Source: Bacteroides sp. MSB163
Lineage (GTDB): Bacteria; Bacteroidota; Bacteroidia; Bacteroidales; Bacteroidaceae
Assembly (NCBI RefSeq): GCF_036416795.1
Contig: NZ_CP143867.1
Location: 5,324,001 to 5,388,000 of the forward strand
Direction of reading: 5' to 3'
Length of the DNA stretch: 64,000 nt
Each line of letters opens with the position of its first letter. Position 1 is the stretch's first letter. Under the pieces are notes generated by a model. That model had not been told where the DNA came from and made no database searches. It saw only the letters and a program-made list of their open reading frames with translations. The position numbers and the translations under genes were made by a program. Positions 16,400-25,581 of this stretch are shown piece by piece.

Positions 16400-17356
16400 T
16401 TATTTTCTCTTTTGAATATGCAAATGAAAATACCTTCTCATAAACAACACATAAATGCCACTCAATAATACAATTATCCCCAACAAATACCAATAACCAT
16501 ATCCCACGAAACAGAAATAACCCAATATGACCAAAGCCTGTGCCGCCATATAAATTAATGATACCCCAACATGAGGTATTTTCAACTCGTTTGCCATCAA
16601 TTGATACATGTGTTTTCGGTGGGGCAAACCGATGTTCTCATGAAGCATCAGGCGATGAATAATAGTCAGGACACTATCGACACCATAAACGGATAACAGG
16701 ATTATCCAACTGAAATCTTCTGTTTTAATTATAAGTCTCCCTATCAGAAAAAGGAGAATAAAAGCGATACTCACAGAACCGACATCACCCGCAAAACACT
16801 TCGCTTTCTTACGAAAATTGAAGAAACAAAAGACCAAGACGGAACAAAGAACGGTATTGATCAAAACCGGTTCTACGAACGTAGTGATCTCAGAATTGAT
16901 ATATGCTAATGCACCAAGGATAACCAATGAATAACCACCCGTGATGCCATTGATGCCATCCATAAAGTTATAAGCATTAATGATACCCGTACAAATAATC
17001 AAAGCTATAATGATCCACCACCAAGAAAGCGAAAACAAGCCCCATTGGTAAAACATTAGAGCCATAGCAGTAAAGTGAAACACCAACCTCAGGCCTTGGG
17101 AAGTAGAACGGATATCATCTACAAAACTGATAAAAGTGATCAGAGTCAATGCCAACATAAACCATGGATACTCCCAATGGTTACTCAGGAAATAGGCCAA
17201 AGCTCCAAAATAGAAGATTATACCGCCACCACGCAAAGTTATCCGTGAATGAGAACTACGCTCATTGGGCTTATCAATGATATTACACTTATCGGCCACT
17301 CTAAAATAAAAAAGTTCTGCTACAAAGAGCAGAACTAATATAATGATATAATACAC
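16400..17356 (-). CDS. Polyprenyl-phosphate sugar-1-phosphate transferase (WecA/WbpL/MraY-like)
   Basis: A 318-residue integral membrane enzyme of the PNPT family, with about 10 TM helices. Family motifs: SFVDDIRSTSQG near 90 (DD pair), NAYNFMDGINGITGG near 128-142 (NxxNxxDGxxG), GDVGSVSIAF near 192, and the cytoplasmic HRKHMYQ-type motif (RLMLHENIGLPHRKHMYQ). It transfers a sugar-1-phosphate, probably an N-acetylated 6-deoxyhexosamine, from UDP to undecaprenyl phosphate and so starts the repeat unit. The preceding epimerase/reductase gene forms the WbpV-WbpL-like pair seen in O-antigen clusters. The frame begins with GTG at 17356. It is the last gene of the operon. Confidence 0.88.
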   Translation of the reverse strand: MYYIIILVLLFVAELFYFRVADKCNIIDKPNERSSHSRITLRGGGIIFYFGALAYFLSNHWEYPWFMLALTLITFISFVDDIRSTSQGLRLVFHFTAMALMFYQWGLFSLSWWWIIIALIICTGIINAYNFMDGINGITGGYSLVILGALAYINSEITTFVEPVLINTVLCSVLVFCFFNFRKKAKCFAGDVGSVSIAFILLFLIGRLIIKTEDFSWIILLSVYGVDSVLTIIHRLMLHENIGLPHRKHMYQLMANELKIPHVGVSLIYMAAQALVILGYFCFVGYGYWYLLGIIVLLSGIYVLFMRRYFHLHIQKRK

Positions 17357-17377
17357 GATTTACAATTTATAAATAGG

Positions 17378-18352
17378 TTAGAAACTCCGTATTGTTTTCA
17401 TTATTCCATCCGCCGCACGGACGGGCATCCGGTCAATGCCAAGAGCAGATTTTATCTTCTCATTACTTACCACATAATTCTCAGTCAGTTTTCTCAGCCG
17501 TTCTGTATTCAAAGGCAAATGAAGCAGCGTACCAAGCCCTGCGCAACCTTCCATCATTTTTCTGTTCATTTTCCAGATGTGAGGCTCCTTACCCATAGCT
17601 TTACACATAAGGGCTATCAGTTCATTCGTAGACAAGGCTTCATCATCACCCATGTGATAAATACCACTCGCTACGTCTTTTGTCAACAAACCTTCCACTA
17701 CATAGCAAAGATTATCTATAGAAGTAAAAGAACGCTTGTTCTCAAAATCGCCTAAAGGCCAGGGGATACCTTTCTTTACCACATTATAAAGCAAGTTCAG
17801 ATTACCCTTATTACCAGGACCGTGAATCATACAAGGACGAAGTATATACACCTGTTTATCGCGCTGCATAGCAACTTTTAATTCTCCATGTTCACTTCTC
17901 AACTTACTAAGAATATATTCTTCAGCTGCAATCTTACTTTCTCCATAAGGACCAACCGGAGTCGGTATCACATCTTCTGTCAGCATATCCCCCACTACAC
18001 TGTCTGCAGCAGCTTTCACAGAGCTGAAAAAGATAAACTTCTTCGCAGATGATTCTAAAAAGAAATCAAATATCTTCTGTGTCAGCCCTGTATTGATATC
18101 AAAATAGACCTGAGAAGCAGACTGATTCTTTGTATCATGCGCTTTGCCTGCCAAATGAATGATAGCATCAAACTTGGGTAACAGCTGCATCGGAAAAGAA
18201 GTCGTTTCAATATCTTTCCAAGCAAAAGTTTTTACTACTCCCTCCTTTTCAGGGGCGATAATATCAAGACCATAAAGGGAATGATGTCCTTTTAAGGCAA
18301 GAACAAGATTGGAGCCCACAAAACCGTGAATACCTGTAATTAATATATTCAT
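17378..18352 (-). CDS. NAD-dependent nucleotide-sugar epimerase/reductase (WbpV-like)
   Basis: A 324-residue extended short-chain dehydrogenase. Rossmann motif ITGIHGFVGSNL at 4-15, FFSSVKA near 110, and the active-site tyrosine in YGESKIAAE near 135, with substrate domain LRPCMIHGPGNKGN near 175. By family and context it probably reduces or epimerises a UDP-4-keto-6-deoxy-HexNAc at C4, giving the UDP-FucNAc or UDP-QuiNAc that the next enzyme (22 nt downstream) loads onto the lipid carrier. The exact sugar is inference. Confidence 0.82.
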   Translation of the reverse strand: MNILITGIHGFVGSNLVLALKGHHSLYGLDIIAPEKEGVVKTFAWKDIETTSFPMQLLPKFDAIIHLAGKAHDTKNQSASQVYFDINTGLTQKIFDFFLESSAKKFIFFSSVKAAADSVVGDMLTEDVIPTPVGPYGESKIAAEEYILSKLRSEHGELKVAMQRDKQVYILRPCMIHGPGNKGNLNLLYNVVKKGIPWPLGDFENKRSFTSIDNLCYVVEGLLTKDVASGIYHMGDDEALSTNELIALMCKAMGKEPHIWKMNRKMMEGCAGLGTLLHLPLNTERLRKLTENYVVSNEKIKSALGIDRMPVRAADGIMKTIRSF

Positions 18353-18359
18353 GATTCTC

Positions 18360-19214
18360 TTATTTTAAACTATCTAATTGTATTACAGGAATAGTATCCC
18401 AATTTATCAGTTCATCCGCCTGTTCCACATTATAGAATTCATAGTGATCCAATAGTCGTTGAAACTTAGTAAACGCACCTTTTATACCCACATAACTTTT
18501 AAAACGACGTACGGCAGGTAAGTTTTTCATGACAGGTTGTCCTTCATCAAAATCTCTCGGATGAAAATAAGTCATCATGTAATCACTATGTCTTCCCCAA
18601 TGATTAATTAACCAGTAAGGAAACAAACGGAAGAAACCACCACCGGAAAAAACAATATGTTTGCCCATTATCCGATGGATATTTATAGGAAACTCTTTAA
18701 TAATCCTTCCATCACCAACATCAATACGTTTCGGAACACCTTCTCCATAACTTGGCATACCACCATAATCATGAGGAGCAGGAAACATCGAACAATCATA
18801 TCTGAATCCCATCTCTGCCAAACAATAAAGCGCCCAAGTATTATTCTTGGTAATAGAAAAACCCGGAGCACGAAATGCATTCACTTCCTCTCCCGTCACA
18901 TCTTCTATCAGGCATTTCGCCTTCAATGTATCTGCTTTAAATGCCTTCTCATCAAAACGGAAAGACAACTCATGCTGATAGGAATGACAACCTATATGAT
19001 GCCCCTGCTTTTGAATAGAACGAATCACATCTGGATGTCTTTCCGCAATCCAGCCAAGGCAAAAAAATGTTCCTTTTTGATTCCGTTTCTCTAATTCTGT
19101 GAGAATACGGTCTACTCCCTGATATATACGCACTTCATGTTTATCCCAATTGAAATCACCTGAGATAAAGTCGCAATTATACCAGTCTTCAATGTCGAAG
19201 GTTAATAAATTCAT
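18360..19214 (-). CDS. Polysaccharide deacetylase-family protein (DUF3473 type)
   Basis: A 284-residue protein with a NodB-like domain. NLLTFDIEDWYNC at the start carries the metal-binding Asp pair; HHIGCHSYQHELS near 90 holds the His ligands; AFRAPGFSITKNN near 130 is the RxPG motif; the C-terminal part includes MMTYFHPRDFD. This is the form found in exopolysaccharide clusters (XrtA-type). It would remove N-acetyl groups from a polysaccharide or lipid-linked sugar. It has no signal peptide, so it may act in the cytoplasm. It is followed after 7 nt by the epimerase gene. Confidence 0.87.
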   Translation of the reverse strand: MNLLTFDIEDWYNCDFISGDFNWDKHEVRIYQGVDRILTELEKRNQKGTFFCLGWIAERHPDVIRSIQKQGHHIGCHSYQHELSFRFDEKAFKADTLKAKCLIEDVTGEEVNAFRAPGFSITKNNTWALYCLAEMGFRYDCSMFPAPHDYGGMPSYGEGVPKRIDVGDGRIIKEFPINIHRIMGKHIVFSGGGFFRLFPYWLINHWGRHSDYMMTYFHPRDFDEGQPVMKNLPAVRRFKSYVGIKGAFTKFQRLLDHYEFYNVEQADELINWDTIPVIQLDSLK

Positions 19215-19243
19215 AAAAAAATAGAGAGAAATGATATTTATTA

Positions 19244-19798
19244 TTAAGAACGGTATTTGATAACTTTAGCTGGTGATCCAGCTACTATAGCATTCTTTGG
19301 TACTTCTTTTGTCACCACCGAACCAGCCGCAACAATAGCTCCATCATTTATCTTTGCACCAGAAACAAGAATAGAATTGGCACCAATCCATACATCATTG
19401 CCAATAACGATATCTTTCTCACGACGTTCCTGATACACCATCGGAGTATTACAAAGCTTTGTACCGTGATTTCCACAAAACATCTTTACTCCTGGACCGA
19501 CCAGTACATTATCGCCAAACACTATTTTAGAATGCTGTTCTGCCCATATACAGCAATCCATTGTAATACGAACATTTTCACCCAAATAAATATTTTGAGC
19601 ATTGCGTAAAGAGGCACGTGCATGAATACGATAATCTCCTTTATGGTGAATCTTCTTTCGCCATATCACCTGTTCGTGTAAGAAATAGGCAAAGGAAGAA
19701 AAGATGGCTTTCAAAAAAGAAAGGGAAAAGATACCACCAAAGATTTCAGAGAAGATGAGGGAAATTTTTTCTTTATACCAAGGTTCAAAATTGTTCAT
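19244..19798 (-). CDS. Hexapeptide-repeat O-acetyltransferase
   Basis: A 184-residue left-handed beta-helix acyltransferase. Hexapeptide repeats run from about 55 to 175 (IHARASLRNAQNIYLGENVRI, VIGNDVWIGANSILVSGAKINDGAIVAAGSVVTKEVP). The catalytic His lies in the MFCGNHGTK loop near 110, as in maltose/galactoside acetyltransferases. It probably O-acetylates a sugar of the capsule repeat. Spacing to its neighbours is 3 nt upstream and 29 nt downstream, within the operon. Confidence 0.88.
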   Translation of the reverse strand: MNNFEPWYKEKISLIFSEIFGGIFSLSFLKAIFSSFAYFLHEQVIWRKKIHHKGDYRIHARASLRNAQNIYLGENVRITMDCCIWAEQHSKIVFGDNVLVGPGVKMFCGNHGTKLCNTPMVYQERREKDIVIGNDVWIGANSILVSGAKINDGAIVAAGSVVTKEVPKNAIVAGSPAKVIKYRS

Positions 19799-19801
19799 TT
19801 A

Positions 19802-20986
19802 TCAGTTATTTACAAAATTCATAAAATCATTAAAAATTATAGACTCGCTAACTGTTTTCTCAATATAAGCCACTGCCTTTTCACCTATTTTTGCCCTTTC
19901 ACAAGGATTTTCTAACAAATAATGAATTTTTTTCATCATATCATTGGCATCTTTTGCTATCACTAATTCTTCATTCTGTATATCTAATCCTTCAGCTCCA
20001 ATAGTAGTTGTAACAACACAACATCCCAATTCCATTGCTTGAATGATTTTATTTTGAATACCAGCTCCTGTGAGCATAGGAGCTACAACAATTGTTGCTT
20101 TTGCGTAAAAATCATAAATATCATCAACAAATCCCGTCACAATAACATCTTTATCAGCAAGTTTTAAAACACGAGAACACGGAAATGCTCCAACTATATA
20201 AAACTTTACCAATGGGAAATAAGATTTTATATAAGGAAATATATTTCTTACAAAATTTATAACAGCTATAACATTAGGTTCATAATCCATTCTTCCAACA
20301 AACAAAATCATATTTTCATTTTCAGCCGGCCGAACCTGCTTACCCGTAGATTGAACCATATTACCTATAACACATAAATTTATAGGAGCTTTCATTCTAG
20401 AAGCGATGTACTCTTTATCCACATTTGAAATAATAGAAGAATGTTTTACATTTTCCAAGACAAATTTTTCATACCAGCACAATCTCTTATAATCAATTCG
20501 ATAAAAGACAGAGTGTAATAAAGAAGAATTTTTAGCTGCTTTCTCATAATTCATTGAAACTGCGTCAACAAAGTCTACATATATATCTGCATTACTTTTC
20601 CCTATGACATAATCAACCATTCGAAGCGTCTGGCAATATATAGCATCATAATTCTCTATATTATCATTAATCCATTTCTGAATTATCGACACATAAAGCA
20701 TTCTATTTCTTAATGGCCTTTTACCAAACAAACCTAAAAACATATTTATCAATCTACGCCATTTAGATATATAATAAGGATAGATTTTATTGGCTATAGA
20801 CTTTATCCCCCTCTCAACTACTAAGTTATCTTTCTCTTCCGATACATATAAAACATCTACTAAACCAATCTTAGATAAAAAATATAAAGACTGATATGAG
20901 CGAATTTTCCCCCCATCATTAAGTGGATAAGGAGGTTTGGGAGAAAGAAAAAGAAATTTTCTATTTTTGTTTAGCATCTTAGACAT
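19802..20986 (-). CDS. GT4-type glycosyltransferase
   Basis: A 394-residue GT-B fold enzyme. N-terminal acceptor domain (LSPKPPYPLNDGGKIRSYQSLYFLSKIG) and C-terminal donor domain with VGRMDYEPNVIAV near 228 and VVAPMLTGAGIQNKIIQAMELGCCVVTT near 315-345, where the Gln/Glu pair contacts the nucleotide sugar. It resembles exosortase-associated GT4 enzymes. It adds one sugar to the lipid-linked repeat unit at the inner face of the membrane; donor and acceptor are unknown. The gene is AT-rich compared with the flanking chromosome. Confidence 0.88.
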   Translation of the reverse strand: MSKMLNKNRKFLFLSPKPPYPLNDGGKIRSYQSLYFLSKIGLVDVLYVSEEKDNLVVERGIKSIANKIYPYYISKWRRLINMFLGLFGKRPLRNRMLYVSIIQKWINDNIENYDAIYCQTLRMVDYVIGKSNADIYVDFVDAVSMNYEKAAKNSSLLHSVFYRIDYKRLCWYEKFVLENVKHSSIISNVDKEYIASRMKAPINLCVIGNMVQSTGKQVRPAENENMILFVGRMDYEPNVIAVINFVRNIFPYIKSYFPLVKFYIVGAFPCSRVLKLADKDVIVTGFVDDIYDFYAKATIVVAPMLTGAGIQNKIIQAMELGCCVVTTTIGAEGLDIQNEELVIAKDANDMMKKIHYLLENPCERAKIGEKAVAYIEKTVSESIIFNDFMNFVNN

Positions 20987-22084
20987 TTAATTATTTTTAC
21001 AATAATCTATAAATGGCATAAATTCTTCATCCCATTTTTTCTCTTGTATTCTTTGATGCAATAATTCACCATGAATTTCCAACAAATTTTCTTTTGTTAT
21101 TTTATTAAATAAATTTCTTATTTCTTGAACACTATAACAATCAACCTCAAAGCCTATTCTATTTTGACTTACAAAACTTGCCAGTTCTGTTCCTGACGCA
21201 TAAATTGCCGGAACTGCATAGTAAAGTGATTCATGAAACTTATTAGAGATGGCATATTTTACATTATAATCATCAGCAGGATAAACAGCCCAAATTAAAT
21301 CTGCCTGAGAATATATTTGAGTTATATCTCCATAACTGTATCTACCATACAACCTCACATTAGCGACATCCTTTGCAAAAGATTGCAATTCATCATAAAA
21401 AGGCCCGTCTCCATATATATGGAGAAACAAAGAAGAATCGTCACGTATTGCTTCTATCAAATTATTAAGAATTTCTACATACCTAATATTACCCAGAAAC
21501 ACTATATTCAAAACCTTATTACTTGCCTGAGAATTAGTACATAAATGATAATCTGTTATCCGAGGTACATCATTAGGCAATTTATTCTCTATTATAATAA
21601 CTTTTCCACGGTAATCTGAATATAAAGGGACATAAAAACGTGAAGCAACAGTCATTAAATCTACTTTCCTCAAACACCATTTTTCGATCAAGTGAAGAAC
21701 CTTTAATACCCATTTATTTGTAGAAGTCGGAATATCTAGGTTTTCATATATAATTCTTTGATTCTGATTAGCTAATAAAACGGTTAATAGTAAGTTATCC
21801 CAATGAGATGCTATTAAAACTTGCGGCTTCATCTGTTTGTTATATTTCCGAATAAATTTATAAAAGCCCCAAAGTCCTAAAAGTTTAGCCTTACGATTTC
21901 CCAATTCCGAGATCTCATTATAGATAGGCATTTTCCTATCTTCTTCAAGAATTTCACGTCCCTTTCTATTCCACCCAATAAATTCAACAGAAGCATTTGG
22001 AAAATATTTCTTGAGTGAATTAAGAAAACGAATATTCCTTGTATTGATAGGATAAGAAGAGTCTATTAATAAAAATGATTTCAT
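20987..22084 (-). CDS. Glycosyltransferase (GT-B fold)
   Basis: A 365-residue protein. The C-terminal half has the donor-site layout of GT4 enzymes: VFLGNIRYVEILNNLIEAI near 195, LHIYGDGPFYDELQ near 220, VRLYGRYSYGDITQIYSQADLIWAVYP near 245-275 and KFHESLYYAVPAIYASGT near 285. The N-terminal half is weakly conserved. It directly abuts the next glycosyltransferase gene and would add another sugar of the repeat. The donor is unknown. Confidence 0.8.
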   Translation of the reverse strand: MKSFLLIDSSYPINTRNIRFLNSLKKYFPNASVEFIGWNRKGREILEEDRKMPIYNEISELGNRKAKLLGLWGFYKFIRKYNKQMKPQVLIASHWDNLLLTVLLANQNQRIIYENLDIPTSTNKWVLKVLHLIEKWCLRKVDLMTVASRFYVPLYSDYRGKVIIIENKLPNDVPRITDYHLCTNSQASNKVLNIVFLGNIRYVEILNNLIEAIRDDSSLFLHIYGDGPFYDELQSFAKDVANVRLYGRYSYGDITQIYSQADLIWAVYPADDYNVKYAISNKFHESLYYAVPAIYASGTELASFVSQNRIGFEVDCYSVQEIRNLFNKITKENLLEIHGELLHQRIQEKKWDEEFMPFIDYCKNN

Positions 22085-22085
22085 A

Positions 22086-23240
22086 TTACTGTTTCAAATA
22101 TTCCACTATTCTAAAGCATGCCTTACCATCTCCATAAGGATTGACCGCTTTACTCATTTGTTCATAGGCACATGAATCTTCTATAAGAAGCGATACATTA
22201 TTAACGATTTTTTCATAATCAGTCCCCACCAGTTTTACAGTTCCTGCATCAAGAGCCTCTGGACGTTCCGTTGTATCACGCATTACGAGAACCGGTTTTC
22301 CAAGTCCTGGCGCTTCCTCCTGTATACCACCACTATCAGTCAATACTATTGTAGCCTTTTCCATCAAATATACAAACGATAGATACTCTAATGGTTCTAT
22401 GAAAAACATATTATCCAATTCAGAAAGATTCTCCCCAAATACTTCATGAATAGGTCGACGCACGTTAGGATTCAAATGCATAGGATAAACAAAGTCGACA
22501 TCGGGATACTTCTCTGTTAGTGACTTTATTGCACAGCACATTGAAATAAAACCATCACCAAAATTTTCTCGTCTATGTCCAGTTATCAATACCATCTTTT
22601 TATTCTTAATTAATCTATTGGTATCATATCCTGCATTCTTAAGAATCTCCTTCAATTCGCTATTTAACAATTTATCTTTTCTTATTTTAGCAATAACCAT
22701 ATAAAGAGCATCTATTACAGTATTACCAGTCACAATAATAGCATCTTCACGTACCCCTTCATTTAATAAATTGCACCGACTAAGTTGTGTCGGAGAGAAA
22801 TGATAATTAGCAATACGTCCTGTAATCAAACGATTCATCTCTTCAGGCCACGGACTATAAATATTATGCGTACGAAGTCCAGCTTCCACATGACCGACAG
22901 AGATTTTTTGGTAAAAAGCAGCTAATGCAGATGATGTTGACGTTGTTGTATCTCCATGTACCAATACAATATCCGGTCGAGCATCTTTCAATACATCCCT
23001 CATACCAGTCAATACTTTAGCCGTTACATCATATAAATCCTGTCCTTGCTTCATTATATTTAAATCATAATCAGGCTTTATTTCAAATATGTTTAAAACC
23101 TGGTCTAACATTTCCCGATGTTGTCCTGTTACACATACAATTGTCTGGAATATCTCAGGATGTTTTTGGAACTCTTTTACAAGAGGAGCCATTTTGATTG
23201 CTTCGGGACGAGTTCCGAAAACGAGCATTACTTTTTTCAT
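22086..23240 (-). CDS. wecB: UDP-N-acetylglucosamine 2-epimerase (non-hydrolysing)
   Basis: A 384-residue cytoplasmic epimerase converting UDP-GlcNAc to UDP-ManNAc. Motifs match WecB/MnaA closely: FGTRPEAIKMAPL at 8-20, TGQHREMLDQVL near 40, VHGDTTTS near 94, HVEAGLRT near 118, ITGHRRENFGDG near 210 and DSGGIQEEAPGLGKPVLVMRDTTERPEA near 300-328. It supplies ManNAc or a derivative for this capsule. No WecC-type dehydrogenase gene is adjacent. Confidence 0.93.
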   Translation of the reverse strand: MKKVMLVFGTRPEAIKMAPLVKEFQKHPEIFQTIVCVTGQHREMLDQVLNIFEIKPDYDLNIMKQGQDLYDVTAKVLTGMRDVLKDARPDIVLVHGDTTTSTSSALAAFYQKISVGHVEAGLRTHNIYSPWPEEMNRLITGRIANYHFSPTQLSRCNLLNEGVREDAIIVTGNTVIDALYMVIAKIRKDKLLNSELKEILKNAGYDTNRLIKNKKMVLITGHRRENFGDGFISMCCAIKSLTEKYPDVDFVYPMHLNPNVRRPIHEVFGENLSELDNMFFIEPLEYLSFVYLMEKATIVLTDSGGIQEEAPGLGKPVLVMRDTTERPEALDAGTVKLVGTDYEKIVNNVSLLIEDSCAYEQMSKAVNPYGDGKACFRIVEYLKQ

Positions 23241-23265
23241 ACTGACAGCAAATAATAACTAATTT

Positions 23266-24465
23266 TTATTTTTTATATTTAGCGAGCAGATTTAGCATCA
23301 ACTGCTTAACCTTGTCATTCAACAAACTTCCTATAAATATCCGAATTCTTATACGCCAATAAAAAGGAGTACGAAACACACTATTTGCAATAACGACATA
23401 TCCTTCATTATCTATACGTTCATATATACCATTTCTAACGGCGGGCATAAGAGAAGCTGTTACTAAATTCTTATTGTATTTTGAAGCTGATATCACATCA
23501 GACTTAATACTCATGACTTCTTTTTCTACATTTTCCCAAATTTGCCTTCCCAAACCTGTATTAACCAAAACCAAAGAAACTCCCTTTGATGCGTTTATAT
23601 GAGGATAATATTTACGTACTCCCCAAAAATCAGCCAAAGTAATATCTCCTTGCCTAGGTATTTTTGCAAAAGGACAATGATAGCAAGAATAACGGTAAGT
23701 TAGAGAATACATAAAAGAATACAAATAAGGGGACAAATCATAACTTGGCAAAACACGCTTAAATATTTGTTCTTCTTTTATATAAGTAGTAATTTCACTT
23801 CCTTTCCATCTCTTATTATCCCTAAATTGATAATCAATAATTTTACCATTATACTGTTCTTCCAAATATTTCAAATGAAGATTGAAAAGCTTCTGACTAG
23901 GTACTCCATGACAAACTAAATCAGATGTAAGAAGATTAGAATATTCCTTCCGCAAAAAAGCCTTAAGTCCAGCAACTTGACAAGGGGTACCTGTAAAATA
24001 CACTAAACGCCCCGACTTAAGTAATGATTTTATAATATTAAAGGTATCTCCTAAACTACTTTGAACATATTTAGATCCTCGAAGTGGGGTTAACTCTTCA
24101 ATTGTTTGTGCGGACTGATGAATCACACTCAGTTTTTTATCCAATGCTGCTCCAAAAACAACACCGCCTGAATTAATAACGAATTTAGCTATCGTATAAA
24201 ATAAAGCTCCACTTGAACTTTTTTGCCTTTCTTTTTGATCCTTTATATAAGCAGCATACACATTTGGCTGTTCATGATTATAAGTAGGCTGCACAAAAGC
24301 ACAGACTCTCTCACACAGGCCGCAGTTAGTACATTTATCAATATCCTTTACAGGATAAAGAAAACCCTCATTATCCACTTGCATGGTTATAACTTGTTCT
24401 TTACAAACTTGCTGACAAGCTGTACAACCACAACATTCAGACTTATTTCCTGACACTAAATACAT
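23266..24465 (-). CDS. F420H2-dehydrogenase beta-type Fe-S reductase in polysaccharide locus
   Basis: About 399 residues. Two 4Fe-4S clusters near the N terminus (CCGCTACQQVC and CTNCGLCERVC) are followed by the FrhB N- and C-terminal domains (about 75-155 and 160-330), including GSKYVQSSLGD, YFTGTPCQVAGLKAFL and DLVCHGVPS. Such proteins lie beside pyruvyl transferases in many exopolysaccharide loci and are proposed to reduce a sugar-linked group; the exact reaction is not established. The upstream pyruvyl-transferase gene ends with TGA at 24473-24471. Possible starts are the ATG at 24465 or a TTG at 24474 that overlaps that stop. Confidence 0.85.
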   Translation of the reverse strand: MYLVSGNKSECCGCTACQQVCKEQVITMQVDNEGFLYPVKDIDKCTNCGLCERVCAFVQPTYNHEQPNVYAAYIKDQKERQKSSSGALFYTIAKFVINSGGVVFGAALDKKLSVIHQSAQTIEELTPLRGSKYVQSSLGDTFNIIKSLLKSGRLVYFTGTPCQVAGLKAFLRKEYSNLLTSDLVCHGVPSQKLFNLHLKYLEEQYNGKIIDYQFRDNKRWKGSEITTYIKEEQIFKRVLPSYDLSPYLYSFMYSLTYRYSCYHCPFAKIPRQGDITLADFWGVRKYYPHINASKGVSLVLVNTGLGRQIWENVEKEVMSIKSDVISASKYNKNLVTASLMPAVRNGIYERIDNEGYVVIANSVFRTPFYWRIRIRIFIGSLLNDKVKQLMLNLLAKYKK

Positions 24466-24470
24466 ACAAC

Positions 24471-25580
24471 TCAAATAGACTTTTGTAAAAAACTCATAGC
24501 TTTCTTTCTCTCAGCCTGAAGTATCACGTTCACATCATTAAAATTGATTATTGATTCAACATTATCATCTAAAATTACATCGTTCAGCAAACGGTTTTTC
24601 AAACCTACCAATTCCAAGATACTTAATATACGAGTCGAAAACTTAGATGGCTCATACACCCAAAACTGTTTATTCAAATTAATCGAAAATGCAGTTCCAT
24701 GAAAAGAGTTAGTTATAACAAATTTCGCATAGTACATTAAAGACAAAAAATCCTCAGGGGAAGTAAAAAAAAATGTTTTATCTGCATTCTTCTCAGAACG
24801 GTAATCTTTTGAAAAGGTAAGAATTTTCAAATTGTACTTTGATGCTATTTTTTTTGCAGTAGTATAAATTATCTCTTTAGAAGTTATGTTATAAGGTATA
24901 TAAATCAATATATATTCGTCTCTATACAACCGTTTCTTTATCAAACTCCTCCATTCTTCTTTTGACAAGAGAAATGTAGGATCAAGCAAATGTTCTACAT
25001 CCACAAAACCCATTTTTTCCAATAAGCACTTTGCACTCTTTTCACGTACAGACAATGCCGAATAAGAATCTAACTGCTCTTTCATTTCCTCAAATTCACC
25101 AGAAGGTAAATCCTCTTTACCTATAGATGATGAAAATGAAATTTTCCGAGTACCAGAAGGGAGAAAAGACCAATAATAAACTTGATCTATCCCACCATTA
25201 TATGTACTATTCCATACCTGATCACTACCTGTTACATAAATATCTGCATTGGGTAAGTTCTTTCTAATTTGCTCTAATGAAGTATACCTTTGAGTCAGAT
25301 TGCAATATTTTTTCAAGAATCCTCCGAAAAGAAAATAATCATTAAGTATCTTCTTCGGAATAAAACCTAACCTACGTAACATACGAGGCAGAGACTGCAA
25401 AGCATCTTTAAAATAAGAAGGCCATGTTGCGCTTCTACGTATATAATTAAGTGTAGTAACTTCACCGCCTAACTTATTAAAAACTTTCACCGTTGCATAA
25501 GTTTGCAAAGCAGATCCAAAATTAGCTCCATAATGAACTGTTACTAACAAAACAGAATAAGATTTCCGAAATGTATTCAT
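24471..25580 (-). CDS. Polysaccharide pyruvyl transferase family protein
   Basis: A 369-residue protein of the CsaB/WcaK/EpsO family, which transfers pyruvate from PEP to form a ketal on a sugar. Motifs include TVHYGANFGSALQTYATVKVF near 15-35, DIYVTGSDQVWNSTYNGG near 110, SFSSSIGKEDLP near 148 and VITNSFHGTAFSINLNKQFWVYE near 290-312, the conserved NSFHG nucleotide/PEP-site loop. It is coupled to the F420-type reductase gene by overlap or near-overlap, so the two probably act on the same sugar. Confidence 0.87.
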   Translation of the reverse strand: MNTFRKSYSVLLVTVHYGANFGSALQTYATVKVFNKLGGEVTTLNYIRRSATWPSYFKDALQSLPRMLRRLGFIPKKILNDYFLFGGFLKKYCNLTQRYTSLEQIRKNLPNADIYVTGSDQVWNSTYNGGIDQVYYWSFLPSGTRKISFSSSIGKEDLPSGEFEEMKEQLDSYSALSVREKSAKCLLEKMGFVDVEHLLDPTFLLSKEEWRSLIKKRLYRDEYILIYIPYNITSKEIIYTTAKKIASKYNLKILTFSKDYRSEKNADKTFFFTSPEDFLSLMYYAKFVITNSFHGTAFSINLNKQFWVYEPSKFSTRILSILELVGLKNRLLNDVILDDNVESIINFNDVNVILQAERKKAMSFLQKSI

Positions 25581-25581
25581 A

